Source of the DNA: Salvator merianae
Taxonomy: Eukaryota > Chordata > Lepidosauria > Squamata > Teiidae
Assembly (NCBI GenBank): GCA_003586115.2
Contig: QVOM02000070.1
Location: 1,508,189-1,572,188 of the forward strand
Reading direction: 5' to 3'
Length of the DNA: 64,000 nucleotides
The position numbers and the translations under genes were made by a program. Positions 23,148 to 34,892 of the stretch are shown here, piece by piece; positions within the stretch are counted from its first letter, which is position 1, and each line of letters opens with the position of its first letter. The notes beneath the pieces were generated by a model, which worked only from the letters and a program-made list of their open reading frames with translations, was not told the DNA's origin and ran no database searches.

Positions 23148-23580
23148 CCCAGAGTGATCCATCTCAAGGCCCGGACAGATTGCACTGGGCTGGAACAACA
23201 CCATCTGCATGTCGATGACATGTTCCAGCCGAGCCCCTGGGTTGCACGAACTCTGAAGTCTAGGAACTAAAGTTCCTGGCTTTGGAGCCCCCCCCGGGGG
23301 GGGGGGATTTGGGTGATGCAATTAGGTCTCCCTGTAACCGGAACACAGAAGTGTGCACCTTGTACAAGCCTCCATGTTCTGGATCAGGGCTGTTAGTACA
23401 CTGGTAGACCTGAATATCCAGGTCTACCAGTGATCCACATCAAGGGCCTCCATTCTGTGCAGATGGAGCATACCAGCAGTAGGCAGGGTCTCCCCTATTT
23501 TGCACTAATGTTTGGAATGGAGGCCGTTAGTGCATTTGTTGATATGGAATACCAGCAATTGCAGAAAGACCTTTAGGCTG
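23148..23580. mobile_element. Family B element
   Basis: It starts near AGGCCCAGAGTGATCC and ends GCAGAAAGACCTTTAGG. Internal blocks ATATCCAGGTCTACCAGTGA and CATGTTCTGGATCAGG match other copies. 23286-23306 is a CCCCCC/GGGGGG junction that may be assembly-sensitive. Confidence 0.45.
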
Positions 23581-24589
23581 TATTCTTCCCTTCACTTTCC
23601 ACGGTCCTGCTGCAGGCTTGAAGTGTTAGCATTTTCACTCATCATTTCCCTGATATTATTACATGTAGCTGAACTGGGACTACCATTAGAGGTGACTACT
23701 GTGTTACTATGGTAATCAAGCAAGTGGAGATTTTTTTGGGGGGGTTAGGGACTTGCAAATTAAAATTTCATATTGTCATTGTGGAAAAGACTCTTATGAT
23801 AGTGAGAGGCATAATTTGCATTTTGCCTGTTGTTTTTAAAACATTGTGCTTTCAGTCTAATGAAGCATTTATACTACTAAATAATATCCATTTCAGGAGG
23901 GTTTCTCTGACACCTGAAACTTGAGAATCAACTCCACCTCCTCAAGACTCGCAGAATGTTATATGTCCTGCCATAAACGAAAGTTGTACATCTAAGTCCT
24001 TTTTACTCACACAGTAACATCCAGTTAGGCGATTGTGAAACTTGCCACTGTATTACGTGCATTTTTCCTCTTTCCATGTCATTGTATTGGAAGGCTAACT
24101 GGAAGATTTAAAGATTTCAAAAAATACACTACTTCCTGATGTGACATCATAGCTTCCTGTAAGAAAACATTGCTTCAGGAGGGAGAAGAAGTGGGACTTT
24201 GGATTTCAACACATTGACTGTTAAGATCTAGTGAAGCTTAAGTTCAACATCATATGGAGGGAAAAATACTTGTACGTAATTACTGAGCTAGAAATCAAGT
24301 ATGGCTGCCTCCAAATGGCACCTAATAATGCAAAAGATAATGATATTCCAGAGGAAAGCACTTCTGAAATAACCACTCATTGCCCAGACTGCTAGGCAAC
24401 CCTGTGGGGCAAGGGAAGTGACTGATCTGGTCTGGACACTTGCTTCCACGATGTCACTGACACAGTTAGCGCCTTGTGTGCATATGTGGCCATTTTGGGT
24501 CCGGTTTGGCCCCACACATGCATGGTGTCCATTTTCAAAATGGCGGATTGTGGAACTGTCATCCAGATAGGGCAAGTCCTTTCACTTTA

Positions 24590-24735
24590 TAGTAAAACCC
24601 AAGTTGGGTGTTGATTTTCCCACAATAATGATATTGTGGGATATCACCCTAATATCCCAGGGCTATGTTTGGATTGCCATGGACACATGTGGCAATTCCA
24701 ACGTAGCCCTGGGATAATCCTGGGTTTTATACCTC
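24590..24735. mobile_element. Foldback element with an extra internal hairpin
   Basis: The left strand AATATCCCAGGGCTATG...TTGCCA pairs with TGGCAATTCCAACGTAGCCC, and TAAAACCCAA pairs with TGGGTTTTA. The left arm alone carries an additional small hairpin, CCCACAATAATGATATTGTGGG (24619-24640), described here by position. Confidence 0.5.
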
Positions 24736-26948
24736 ATCTGAATGCAGCTTATGTCTCAAAAAAGGCTGATGGTGGGAATTTGTGTTGGGCCTGAATAACT
24801 TCCCAGTAGATCTCCTAGCAGGATTCAAGTTCTAAAACTGCGGTGATGTGCCACCACCATTAGACAGCAAGAGACGACTTCTCTCAATGGTTGCAGAGGC
24901 AAAAGTGATTTATTCATCTCATTTATTTCAGCTCGACCCATTATGCTTGACCAGAGTGACTCTCTGTTCAGAGTGCCTTCATTTATACTCTTTGTTTAAC
25001 AACAGTATAACAAGTTTACTTAATAACTATCCACAACGGCCATTCTACTCTGCGGTTACCCAATTCCCAACTTTCCCTTTTAAATATAACCATTTACAGA
25101 AGTGGTGTCATTTAGCGTGCACAATATTTAAAAGGCTTATGTCACAGTAAAAGTCTCTTTACAAATAAGCATTCTCTGAAAGGCAAGGCATATCTGTGAA
25201 CTGCATTGTCATAATGATTTTTTTTATTTAACACTACAGTAATAGGGCAAGAAAACCACTTGGTTTACTCTCTATAGCAAAACCGTCATCTCAAATGTGT
25301 CTGAGACTTCAAGATAATTCTCTGGCACTTCTGAGGCCATGGAAGAGTGCACAAAAAATGTTGATTTTATGTAGCAAAGTTATGCATTTGTACATGTATT
25401 CTATGATATTGTGTCTAACATTGTATTCTATGGTATTATGTAAAAGTATGCACTGTAGTCAAAAATTGCATAAACAATTGCAAATTGAGTCAAATTTACT
25501 GTGGTTGAGTAGACCCAAAGTGGAACATCATAGTTAAAATCTACAATTTACAATGCATAATCTTAAATACAGAAATTAATGTTTGGAATTAGCTGGTGTG
25601 ATCAAAACACTGTTTAAAATCTGAGATCAATTTTATAATCAAATGCACAAACATGAGAGGGAGAACAGGTGAGGCAATGAAAGACAACCAATATAAAAAG
25701 TGGAAAACTAAAATGGTACAGTCCATTCTAACATGGGAAAAAAGGGTTTAAAGGCAGAGCTGTACAAAGAAGGTTTGGTGCTTATACCTGGCCACCCCAT
25801 CAGACCTTCAGCCCCCCTGCAAGGTATATTATCTATTCTTGGAGGTGACCTACTGGGAAACCCCAGCAAAGAACTCCAAATGGTCTTTTTATCCTCAGTG
25901 CTCCTGCCATCACCATCTATGGAGACAAGAACAGTGGGGTAGAATTACCTGTGGTGATTTCTACTCAGTGCAATTCAGTGAGACAGAAAACAGCCAACTG
26001 TTGGTCCCACTTCCTGTCCAGTGCTAAACTGTGCTGGGTGAAAGCTTTGGGTCTGTTCACAGGGGGTGGCCCATGGAGGTACCCACGCAGTCAACCAGAA
26101 GTCGACCATGAATCAGTGCTCAGCAACAACAACAGAAATCCACAAGTGATTTTTGTTTTTCTCATTCCACATGACCAGGCAGACAACAACGGGCATGCTT
26201 TGCTTTTGTTGACAATTCTGCAGGCTATAAATCACCTATATCAGTTGAAGTGAGTAAATACAACTCTGTTGCTATATGCCTCCCTCTTTATTTTGACTTG
26301 CTGCTATATGTTCCCCTGTATTAAGCAAAGAATGAATTTAATGAGAATTTAGTCTGATCTAGCAGGAGAGAGTAATGCATGAAACTGATGAAGATGTCTT
26401 TGGTGATGCAAAGACATTTTTTAAAGAAAACTGTGGGAGGGCTGACCCAATCCGTCTCTCCCTTAAAGTTGTTTGCAGACTGGAATACAGTGGTATCTGA
26501 GATTATGGCTCCCCCTGTATTATGTAGTGTGGTTTTGGAGCAGACAAGGTGTGCATAAGATTATGTAAATATTGTCAGAATTCCTATTTTACACAAAAGA
26601 CTGTGGAAAAAACATAAGCAGTATTGTGTTAATAAAAGCTTGTATTTTTTCTATTTTTTAAAAAACCAGCTCCACACGAAATGGAATAGAACAGATCTAG
26701 CACTAAACACTAGTAGGAGGAAAAGCTTGTGGCTGAACTTCCTCCTGAAAAATTCAGATAAGTGCATGTGTTTAGACAAAACCACGTTTGGGAGTGAGAA
26801 TAAAGGAGGTCTGTTTTAAAATTAATTTCTTCCTCATCTTGACACCCAATCCTTTTGACTGACTCTACTATTTTTCCAGTCCTCAGGATGAACTTCCCCA
26901 TCTTTTCTCTCGTTCTGATGCATTGTTATAAATTGACTTGAGATCTTT

Positions 26949-27320
26949 GGGCCTTTTCACACTTTACACTAGTGAGCGTCTGGATGCTCACTAGTGAAGT
27001 GAATCTGCACTGCAATTGGGAGCAGACTACAGGGGCTTCTGAATGCTACTAGCTGTGGAGCACAAAATTGTGCTCCCGGTACACTGCATTCACACTGTCT
27101 TCCAGGTGCAAACACAGAGTGGTGCAGCATGGCTGTAGCTGTGCAGTTGCGTCACATTCCTCGTCGCCATAGCAGTGGCTGGAAGTTTCCCCTGCCATTG
27201 TCATGCCATGGGCCACCAGCATTCACACTGCAAATGTTGGTAGCCTGTTGCTGTAATGTTCCAGGCCTTGCAGTGTGAATGGCTTTCGCGCTGTGAGGTC
27301 TGTTCCCCTGTGGAATGTTC
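26949..27320. mobile_element. Family A foldback element (right end truncated)
   Basis: It opens GGGCCTTTTCACACTTTACA. It has a CACTAGTGAGCGTCTGGATG / CTCACTAGTG hairpin, GGAGCACAAAATTGTGCTCC at about 27057-27076 and paired gene-free blocks shared with 5456-5827. No clear right terminus. Confidence 0.55.
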
Positions 27321-27654
27321 ACTGGCTTGAATGATGACAGAGAGAAAACACAATCAGAACCCAAGAACGAGGACAAGGTTTTCAGAAAAAAATGTATTTT
27401 TATTTTGTGATTTGTATTTTTATCATAGGCTGGGACCTGCCTAGGGATCTTCAGGTTAAGGACAAAGATACAAATGTAAAACAAACGAACAAGCAAATGT
27501 AAAAGCAAACCAACTAACCAAGTGTTTCTTTATCATCTGGGATCACAATATAAAACTCCAGAGAACACTTGCTCACACACATTTGTACCTCATTGAGCTC
27601 ATAAAATCAGGCATATCTGGGAGCTGAAAAGATAGCTGGATTGTTGCAAGATTG

Positions 27655-27950
27655 CTGATGCTATTTTAAAAAAGTGAGAAGGCCTTTTCTGTGGTGGTCC
27701 CCAGCTTTGGAATTGCCTCCCAGTGGAGGTACACCAGGAGCCAACTTTATATGACTTTCGGTGCCTGATAAAAATATAGCTCTTCACCCAAGCCTTCGAT
27801 TGTTACTTCCTCTGAATGTAGTCCTGACAGGGAGGGTGGGTAAGAGCGAGGTTGGATGGTTTAATGCTTGTTTTATCATATGTTGTGGGATCTTCAAGTG
27901 AAGCGTAGGACATAAATGTTATGGACAAATAAATAAATAAATAAATAAGG
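27655..27950 (+). mobile_element. LINE/SINE-type 3' end with (AAAT)n tail
   Basis: It contains AAGGCCTTTTCTGTGGTGGT, CTTTGGAATTGCCTCCC, CAACTTTATATGACTTTC and a terminal (AAAT)n at 27930-27948. I recognise this combination as a common reptile LINE 3' region (L2/CR1 type); the family name is uncertain. Confidence 0.5.
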
Positions 27951-28795
27951 ACACATTAGAGAGACTTTCTCCCAGGTGTCTCTCATCTTTCTTTATCTTT
28001 GGCCAGGTTGATCTACCAATTTATGGTCCTCTTCAATTTGCTAACATTCTAAATTCTTCTTACTTAGTCCAACAGATCTGGTTCAAGGCATGGATCTGGG
28101 ATCTTGGGGAAGGATCTCTTCACTTCCATCCTTCACTCCCTTCTTGTGCACCATGTCTGTACCTCCAATCACTCATTATTCATGTGTTGCCTGTCTATAG
28201 TACATTTTGAGGTGGCTCACAGTCATAGCAAAATACAATTTCAGTTTCAAGCATCAATACAAAAGTGCATTAAAGAACACAGATGAAATGTAATATAAAT
28301 TTTTTTAAAAAACTATATTAAAAAAAGGACGTTATAAATCTTCTGGAGTCTCACTCTCCTTCTAACCTCATTCCCCTGATGCACATCATCCAACATAATA
28401 AGGTACCTTTTTTTCAGTTTTCCTCAAAAGAACAACAGTAATAACAAGTAAACCTTTTCAGACACACTACTTCCTCTGTCACTGGTGGTTTGAGTTTTCA
28501 ACCAACCTGAACGTTTTCATCTTGTCTGTTTGGCAGGAAGGCTTGAGATTGAGGAACCAACCAGTCAAAACAATTCTGAGAGTGGAGATATGTTGTACAC
28601 TATAAGCTCTTAAATCCGCAGGATGAGGCCTGGAGGATGGCACTCTTTTAAAAAATGGAGAGGATGGAGACATTTTGGTGAAGGACTCATCAATATCTAG
28701 CACTCCAGAGGCCCCATCATTACTTGCTGTTATCTCCATTGCATGATTGGAATCATGGGCCTTTCTGAAGTTAGCTTAGTTCTAGATTGGATACT

Positions 28796-29255
28796 ACATA
28801 GTCTTCTTCAAGATCTCTTTAGTCTGCACACTAGTGCAGTTTAAAGAGCCCCCCCCCCCATCTGCTACTACAATCCACCTGCATTAGATGGAGCATGATC
28901 CAGATCAGGAGGCTTCTGACCTGGATCACCAGTGGGCCTAATTAAACAGGTCCACTGATGAACTAGCAGGGCATGATCCAGATCACAGAGGCATGTAGAA
29001 GGTGCATGCCTCCACATTCCAGTTTATTAAGGGCCATTTAAGCAGTGCAACAAAGTTCCTGGCCATTGGAACTTGTGGAGGCCAGCTCTGAAGCTCGTGT
29101 GAGCTTCCGAGCTGTGAGGCGGCTGGGCTGGAGCAGTCATCACCACACTGACAGTGTTGTTCCAGTCCAATCCTTGCCATGATCCAGACCAGAGGGCATC
29201 ACTTGGTGCGGAGCCACTGATCAGCCTCACAGCAGATAAGTGCACAAAGGCCCAT
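28796..29255. mobile_element. Family B element
   Basis: It contains the blocks GGAGCATGATCCAGATCAGG, CTGACCTGGATCACCAGTGG and CAGCAGATAAGTGCACAAAGGCCC at the right end. A poly-C run lies near 28851-28859. Confidence 0.5.
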
Positions 29256-29637
29256 AGTTCAACTCCCACACGTTAGACATTCTTTTCTTCCTGTAGTATT
29301 CTGGCACATTCTTTAGCGTACCTGGAGGTTTGGGAGGGCAGTGTCAAGAGCAAGCAGGCTAGCGAGTGATCTGAGCTTTGTACCTCCCTTCATGCCCCAG
29401 AAATCCACAGACATGTGCAAGGACTGCTCAGCCTGCAAGCTGAGGTCTGTAGAACAGGTTTTATGAAGGAAGAATACAGTAAAGCTGCTGGTAAATCTAA
29501 TTTGAGGCTTGAAGTCTGAGAGAAGCCCTGTCAGTCAACCCACAAACCACCAACAGGTTTCTAAACAGCCAAGAGTGAATGTTGCTTGACCCTGGCATGC
29601 GATAGATACTTTGAATGGAGATAATGTCTCACATTTC

Positions 29638-30660
29638 TCAGGAATCAGTTGTGCCCGATCTTTGTTGAGTTGCCAAGGCATTGGGGTTGCTAGCTTCTGT
29701 CCGTCCATTTTGTAGATTTAACCCCCCTGCTGAGCCAGCTCCTGCTTCTGCGACATTGTTTCCACAAACAGCACAAAGTTTGTGGTACATACCAAGCCAA
29801 CAGTCTCGAAAGATTCGCCGGAAGGTGGTGGAGGAGAAGTAGAAGATGACCGGGTCCAGAACAGTGTTGAGGGTGGTGAGTGTGAAGGTGATCTCTCTCC
29901 AGGAAGGGCTTTTTTCCTGAATGTATCCCGCAATGTGGGAGATATTATAGGGTGCAAAAGCAATGGCAAAATTGAGCACGGTGGCCACCGCCAGGCCCAC
30001 GGCCCTTTTCTTCTTATGGGGTGGGATGTTCGGCATTGTAGTCAAGCGGTAGATCACGCTGATGTAACAGAAGAGGGTAATGAGTAAAGGCAGGCAGAAG
30101 AGGACGATGCACAGTTCCAGTCGGAAAGGCAGTAGGATTTTCAGCTGATCCTTAGAGAACTCCACATAACACGTGTCTTTATGGAATGAAGCAGTTACAT
30201 TGTGGTACTCCACAGCGTAGACGATGCTGCCGCAGTGGGCACAGGCCAAAAACAGGAAGAAAACACTAGCTATGATGGTATAGGTTGGCTTACGGTTTAG
30301 TTTGTACTTGACAGGGAAGGCAATACAGAGGTAGCGCTCCACACTGATCCCCATGAGGAAGAGAGTGCTGAGATAGATGCTGCTGTAGAAGAAGAAGTTG
30401 GTGAGGGGGCAGAGAAACTTAGGGAGAGGTTCAGGCCATGTCATGTTGGATGCAGCTTCCACTATCTTGAAGATCAGGAAGAACAGGAGGAGGAGGTCAG
30501 ACACGGTCAAGCTGAACAAAAGGATGTCTGTGGGAGTTGGCTTCTGGCGCACTTTCTTCAAGAACGCATAACAAGCCACAAGGTTGAAAGGGAGGCCAAC
30601 CAGGAAGCAGATGATATACACAGTGAGTACATATTCAATATCCTTGACTTTCCCCTCCAT
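29638..30660 (-). CDS. FFAR2: Free fatty acid receptor 2-like (GPR43-like), proximal copy
   Basis: Class A GPCR of 340 residues, predicted receptor for short-chain fatty acids. FFAR2 hallmarks: FYSSIYLSTLFLMGISVERY around TM3 with ERY at 108-110, then AFPVKYKL; RLELCIVLF in TM5; RAVGLAVAT entering TM6; APYNISH in TM6. Ligand-site residues R180, H242 and R255 fall at the same numbers as in human FFAR2, and H142 aligns with H140. The disulphide pair is C84-C164. Sequons are N72-MT and N154-VT. ECL2 reads CYVEFSKDQL, closer to FFAR3 (CYLEFRKDQL) than to FFAR2, so V166 replaces human E166. The C-terminal tail is Gly/Ala/Asn-rich and poorly conserved. The CDS is a single exon. It shares orientation with the copy at 56071-57090 and is opposite to FFAR1. 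FFAR3 orthology is less likely because most of the TM core matches FFAR2. Confidence 0.88.
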   Translation of the reverse strand: MEGKVKDIEYVLTVYIICFLVGLPFNLVACYAFLKKVRQKPTPTDILLFSLTVSDLLLLFFLIFKIVEAASNMTWPEPLPKFLCPLTNFFFYSSIYLSTLFLMGISVERYLCIAFPVKYKLNRKPTYTIIASVFFLFLACAHCGSIVYAVEYHNVTASFHKDTCYVEFSKDQLKILLPFRLELCIVLFCLPLLITLFCYISVIYRLTTMPNIPPHKKKRAVGLAVATVLNFAIAFAPYNISHIAGYIQEKSPSWREITFTLTTLNTVLDPVIFYFSSTTFRRIFRDCWLGMYHKLCAVCGNNVAEAGAGSAGGLNLQNGRTEASNPNALATQQRSGTTDS

Positions 30661-30662
30661 TT

Positions 30663-30682
30663 CTGAAAAAAGAAACCAAAAA
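30663..30682 (-). other. Splice acceptor 2 nt before the FFAR2-like ATG
   Basis: Read on the minus strand: GGTTTCTTTTTTCAG, then AA, then ATG. The pyrimidine-rich tract and CAG make a strong 3' splice site, so the transcript should begin in a non-coding exon at a higher coordinate. That exon and its promoter cannot be placed by eye. Confidence 0.7.
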
Positions 30683-30757
30683 CAGAGAGGTTATTAGATA
30701 AAAAGGAAATTAGAAGAGGTGCCTCTTATCTCAAAAACAAGGTCTAGTAGCACCTTA

Positions 30758-31170
30758 GGAACTTTTTGCACTTTACACTAGTGAACGTCAAGGACTCTTG
30801 CTAGCAAAGTGCCTCTGCTCTTTGTGGAGACCCTCATGACTGATCATAGATAGCTGTGGAGCACTAATTTGTGGTCTACAGCTTTACTAGGAGTTGGTAT
30901 CTAGCTCCTGGTAAAGTGCATTTGCACTTCAAATTTGCACTTAGCAGCTGTGCCTGCACGTGCTCATGCACTATGCAGCACTGTGGGTGCCATGGCAGCA
31001 GCCAGTGAAGATTGAGCACAGGACACCAACATTTGCACCGTGAATGCTGGTATTTTGCTGATGGTCATGGATTCAGCCATGCAGTGTGGTTGGTGTCCAC
31101 GCTGCATGATGAATTCCACAGTGGGACGTTCGCTGGCAAACATTCAATGATGGAAAGTGTGAACAGGTCC
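30758..31170. mobile_element. Family A element, 413 bp, TTA target duplication
   Basis: The left end GGAACTTTTTGCACTTTACA and right end AAGTGTGAACAGGTCC are inverted. Both flanks are TTA (30755-30757, 31171-31173). GAGCACTAATTTGTGGTCTAC and AGGAGTTGGTATCTAGCTCC are internal hairpins. It lies just upstream of the proximal FFAR2-like CDS, inside its presumed 5' intron. A 3-bp TTA duplication and GG-starting termini suggest the PIF/Harbinger superfamily. Confidence 0.65.
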
Positions 31171-31182
31171 TTAGAGATTAAT

Positions 31183-31551
31183 GTCTTGTTTCCACTTTAG
31201 TGCTAGTGAGCGATTGGATGCTCACTAGCACAGGGCCTCTGCATTTTGTGGTGCCCCAAGTGATTGGGAACACCTGCTCTCAGTAAGTAGCGTTTATACC
31301 TACTTCCTGGTGGGCAAAGGCTGCAGGCTGTGGCATGACTTGGCTGTGGCTGCACACTGGTACACCATGTCCCCAGTCGCCATGGCGTTAGCTGGACATT
31401 TTCATGGCCACTGTCATGGCAGGTAGCTGCTAATCACACGGTGAATGCTGGAAGCCTGGTTCTGGGTTGTTCGAACCCTCACGATGTGGATGCCTGCCAC
31501 CCTGGAATGTTCAGATTTGACTGTTCTATGGTGGAAAGTAAGAAAAGGTCC
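31183..31551. mobile_element. Family A element adjacent to the previous copy
   Basis: It opens GTCTTGTTTCCACTTTAGTG and closes GAAAGTAAGAAAAGGTCC. It has a CTAGTGAGCGATTGGATGCT / CACTAGCA hairpin and is separated from the copy ending at 31170 by only about 12 bp. Confidence 0.5.
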
Positions 31552-31764
31552 TTGGACTCTGCAATGGCTATCCATTCCAACCATTTGCATTTTGCTGATG
31601 CTGGAACAGAATGGGGATGTTTCAGCATGCAAAGTCCGAATGGCCCTAACCCACCTTGATATTGACCTGCTTGGATTTGTCTGTGTAGAGAATTCTAGTC
31701 TGGTAAGTAAGAACCCGACCTTAATCTACGAAACCTCATGCTACCAACTTCTTTCTTTCTGTTA

Positions 31765-31870
31765 GGCCTTTTCTGCACTGGGCCTTATTCCGGATTATAT
31801 ACCAGAATAGGGACCTCCATCTGCATGCTGGTGCAGCTTATGGCACGTGCTATTAGACCATTATGCTTAC
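31765..31870. mobile_element. Family C element, left arm only
   Basis: It reads GGCCTTTTCTGCACTGGGCC, then TTATTCCGGATTATATACC and AGAATAGGGACC, the left arm of the family C hairpin, preceded by TTA. The right arm is missing. Confidence 0.55.
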
Positions 31871-32114
31871 TGATCCAGGCTAACACATGTTTAAATCTTA
31901 TCTCTAAAGGAAAATGCCACACGGATGAATAAACCAAGCATTGTTTTGCTTCTGTCATTCTCCTCTCCCGTCTCTGTTGAAGCTCTGAGTTCCTGCCCTC
32001 AGCGAACAGACAAGATATTTCTTCAGTGGTGAAGAAGGGAGAGGGATACTTATATCCCAGGAGAAGCCATAGCAAAATCTGCCCTGGTTGCATTTGTCAA
32101 ATACAGGGAATTCA

Positions 32115-32315
32115 GGGCCTGTTCACACTTTGTGATAGTAAACGCCAGGGACACTTGCTAGCAAAGTGCACCTGCACTTTGCAGAGGCCTAAGTGGCTGG
32201 GAGCAGCATAACACTGACTGCTCCTGATCGCTCCTAGCTGTGAAGCACAAATTAGTGCTTCACAGCTTTACTGGGAGCTGATAGACAGCTCCCAGTAAAG
32301 TGCTTTCACACTTTG
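32115..32315. mobile_element. Family A element (partial)
   Basis: It begins GGGCCTGTTCACACTTTGTG and includes two strong hairpins: GAAGCACAAATTAGTGCTTC at 32238-32257 and GGGAGCTGATAGACAGCTCCC around 32273-32293. Confidence 0.6.
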
Positions 32316-33019
32316 TAAGGACAACCTTGGCTGCTGTCCTGCAGCCAGGCCTGCGCGAACACCCGATTGTGCCTGTGTGTCAGGATAGGTGGACTGTTCC
32401 AGGCAAGGTGAAACAGTCTCAGACGCTAGTGAAAAACTAGGAAACTCAGTCTCTTTCCACACTGTCCTTTATTCCAGAAGAAATTCCAGAATAAGGGGCA
32501 GCAGTCCATACACTACGACAGACTAGATCAAATCCTGCACCCCGTCACACTTTGTCCTCATTGGGCTAAGTGCGGACTGGGCTAGGGCACCAAAAATGAT
32601 ATAGTTGTAGACCTCAATGGTGAGGTCCACAACTAGATGGGGGAGTAGTATATCAGACCATGGAATGTGTGGGTGGCACCATCCTTTGGTCCAGTATGCT
32701 ATGGGGGGCCCTTTTTAGTGGTGCACCAGAAATCGCTGCCAAAAATAGGTCCACCACAAAACCAGCTAGGTGGGAAACTCCAAAGGCTGGGAACTTGTTG
32801 CTCCTTCCAAGAGCTCTCTAAGGACTGTAGTGGAACAGGCCATCTGAATGTGAATGGTGCCGTTCCACTCTACTGCACTCTATCCCAGCTTAGGATAGGT
32901 AGCTTGTTCCAGGACAGAGTAGTCTGTGCTGTCCTGGAACACTGCGTGCAAGCGTACAAAGGCCCTGGTTGATTTAGCAAGATAAACAGTTTACAAGCTC
33001 ACACGAGTTTTGCTGCTGT

Positions 33020-33165
33020 GGTATGGGGTAATCTGGATTAGAATTGTCGGTGCTGATGCCGCTGATCCTGCTCAGGCCTGCCCATGGTCCAGATCAGTGG
33101 GCCGGGCAAGTCTGGACCCACTGATCCAGATTTGGACCTGTTAAAGGCAGAAAGGGCCATCATCT
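33020..33165. mobile_element. Family B fragment
   Basis: It contains GTCCAGATCAGTGGGCCGGG and CCACTGATCCAGATTTGGAC, ending GCAGAAAGGGCC. It is similar to the fragment at 58130-58282. Confidence 0.4.
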
Positions 33166-34892
33166 GAGCAAAATGGTGCACCTTGGAACAGCATCCCAGA
33201 GACAGCATGGTTTTCCCTTGTGGGGGATTGCTGGAGGGACCAACAGCCTGAGGAATTCAAAATGGGGCTTTGGTGCTGCTGTGGAGCACACAATTAGTAT
33301 TCCCCTGGGAGGAGAAAGATTGCATTCTGCCACTTACTGGGCAGTGCTGAGAGTCAGAGCTGATTCAATTGGCAAGCTGTGCACACGGAGGAATGGGAGG
33401 GTAATAGTGTAGGCAGTGTTGTACGGATTTTGCAGGTCCCCTCAAGTGCAGCAGAAACGCAGGCGGACAATTGCCAAGAGTATTCTTGCTTTATTATCAG
33501 GATCCTTACTGTTACATGCTAGACTGGTTGCTATATACAAGACCTCAGTCTCAGAAAAAAATACTTTCGGTTACATGTTGGGTTGATTAATGAACAAAGG
33601 AGATAGACAAAGCAGAAACTGTTCTACCGCCCTTTTTAGTTTCTCAGGAGCATTTTTCACAAAACCGCTTGGTCTGTGAATTTGCTTGTTACATTACAAG
33701 GTTATAATGACGTTGATTTGCCTAATATTGTTACATTCTCATAGAAAATCATACAGTGGGAAAATCACACGGTTACAGTCTCAGCAGAAATTATATGTGG
33801 GAAAGGTGATCAGAATTTCAATATACTCTTCCCTTTTTCCCACCCATCATCGATTAATTGCATTAAGCCATCATATAGTGTTATATTCAGGAACAAGCAC
33901 TACTAGCTAAGGTATCTATTTCATCATACAAGGCATTATACAAGGATAAAGATGGGAAAGGATCAGGAAAAGAGTCAAATATTAGTGAGGATGAGGAGGA
34001 CTCATCCAACAGGCAGTGACTGGTTGCTGGCACAACCACTTTAAGAACACAAGTTGTAGGGACCACCAGCATGTGGAAAGGCGGCCTTTAGACCCTTTCT
34101 CGTTTCACTCTACTGGCAAGTGGAGAAAGCCCTAAGACTCTACTGGAGCTAATATGTCACGTCAGTGTCAGAGGGAAGAAACTCCCTCAGTTCATAAATA
34201 TTGAAGCATAGAAAACCAGGATGTGCAAAACATCTCAAAAAGTGCTCAAAACAGGACTTTGGTGCTGCCATGGAACACACATTTAGTATTCTCTTGGGAG
34301 GGGAAAGGTTGCAGTCTGTCACTTACTGAGCAGTGCTGAGCTGAACTGATTGGCAAGGTGTGCATCCTTTGTGGAATCCGGTATTCCTAGATGAACAGCA
34401 GATTGTGGGTGTCCTTAGAGTGTGGTCTTGATAGAGGTGGCAGAGTGATCATTTGGGAGCATCTGGAGGTATATTGCACATCCTAGTAGATGTTATTACC
34501 TTAAAATTCCCCCAGCAGAGTTAAAATCTAAGGGTTTTTTTTATTAAGTATCTCTCTTGGATAAATTCAAATATAACATTTGGATGAGCCGGAGCTTTGC
34601 CTATTTTTTCAACTTTGGGCTTCAGTTCTGAAATATCACTGAATTGTTAAGTGTGCACAAATTTTCATACAGACTCTTCTGCTTTGAATGATGGAAAAGG
34701 AACTCTGGAAGGAATTCCTCAGGGAAAAAACCAATCTACTCCACAACTTTCGCATAATGTGCTTTTTTGGATTCTTGCCCGCCTTCTTTCTGTGTCCATA
34801 TAAGTCCTCCTCTGAGAGCTATGAATGTCAGCCTAGGTCACCATTCTTGCTCTCACAATTGCAGCTATGTGAAACCTACAAGCAGAGACTAA

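Larger units (their letters stand above)
16440..29637. other. FFAR1 to FFAR2-like spacer: repeats and unassigned sequence
   Basis: No gene was recognised in 13 kb. Identified repeats are listed separately. 16450-17400, 19170-19540, 20170-21140, 22040-22720, 23590-24580, 24740-26940, 27960-28790 and 29260-29637 hold nothing I can assign. 24900-25560 is AT-rich and loosely resembles 33480-33900, possibly a decayed minus-strand LTR. 22730-22950 carries a truncated family A core (GCCATGGCAGTGGCCAGATA). Confidence 0.4.

Noticed and set aside
33480..33900. Minus-strand LTR
   Set aside because: TTTATT-type signals are present, but no paired termini or target duplication could be found.
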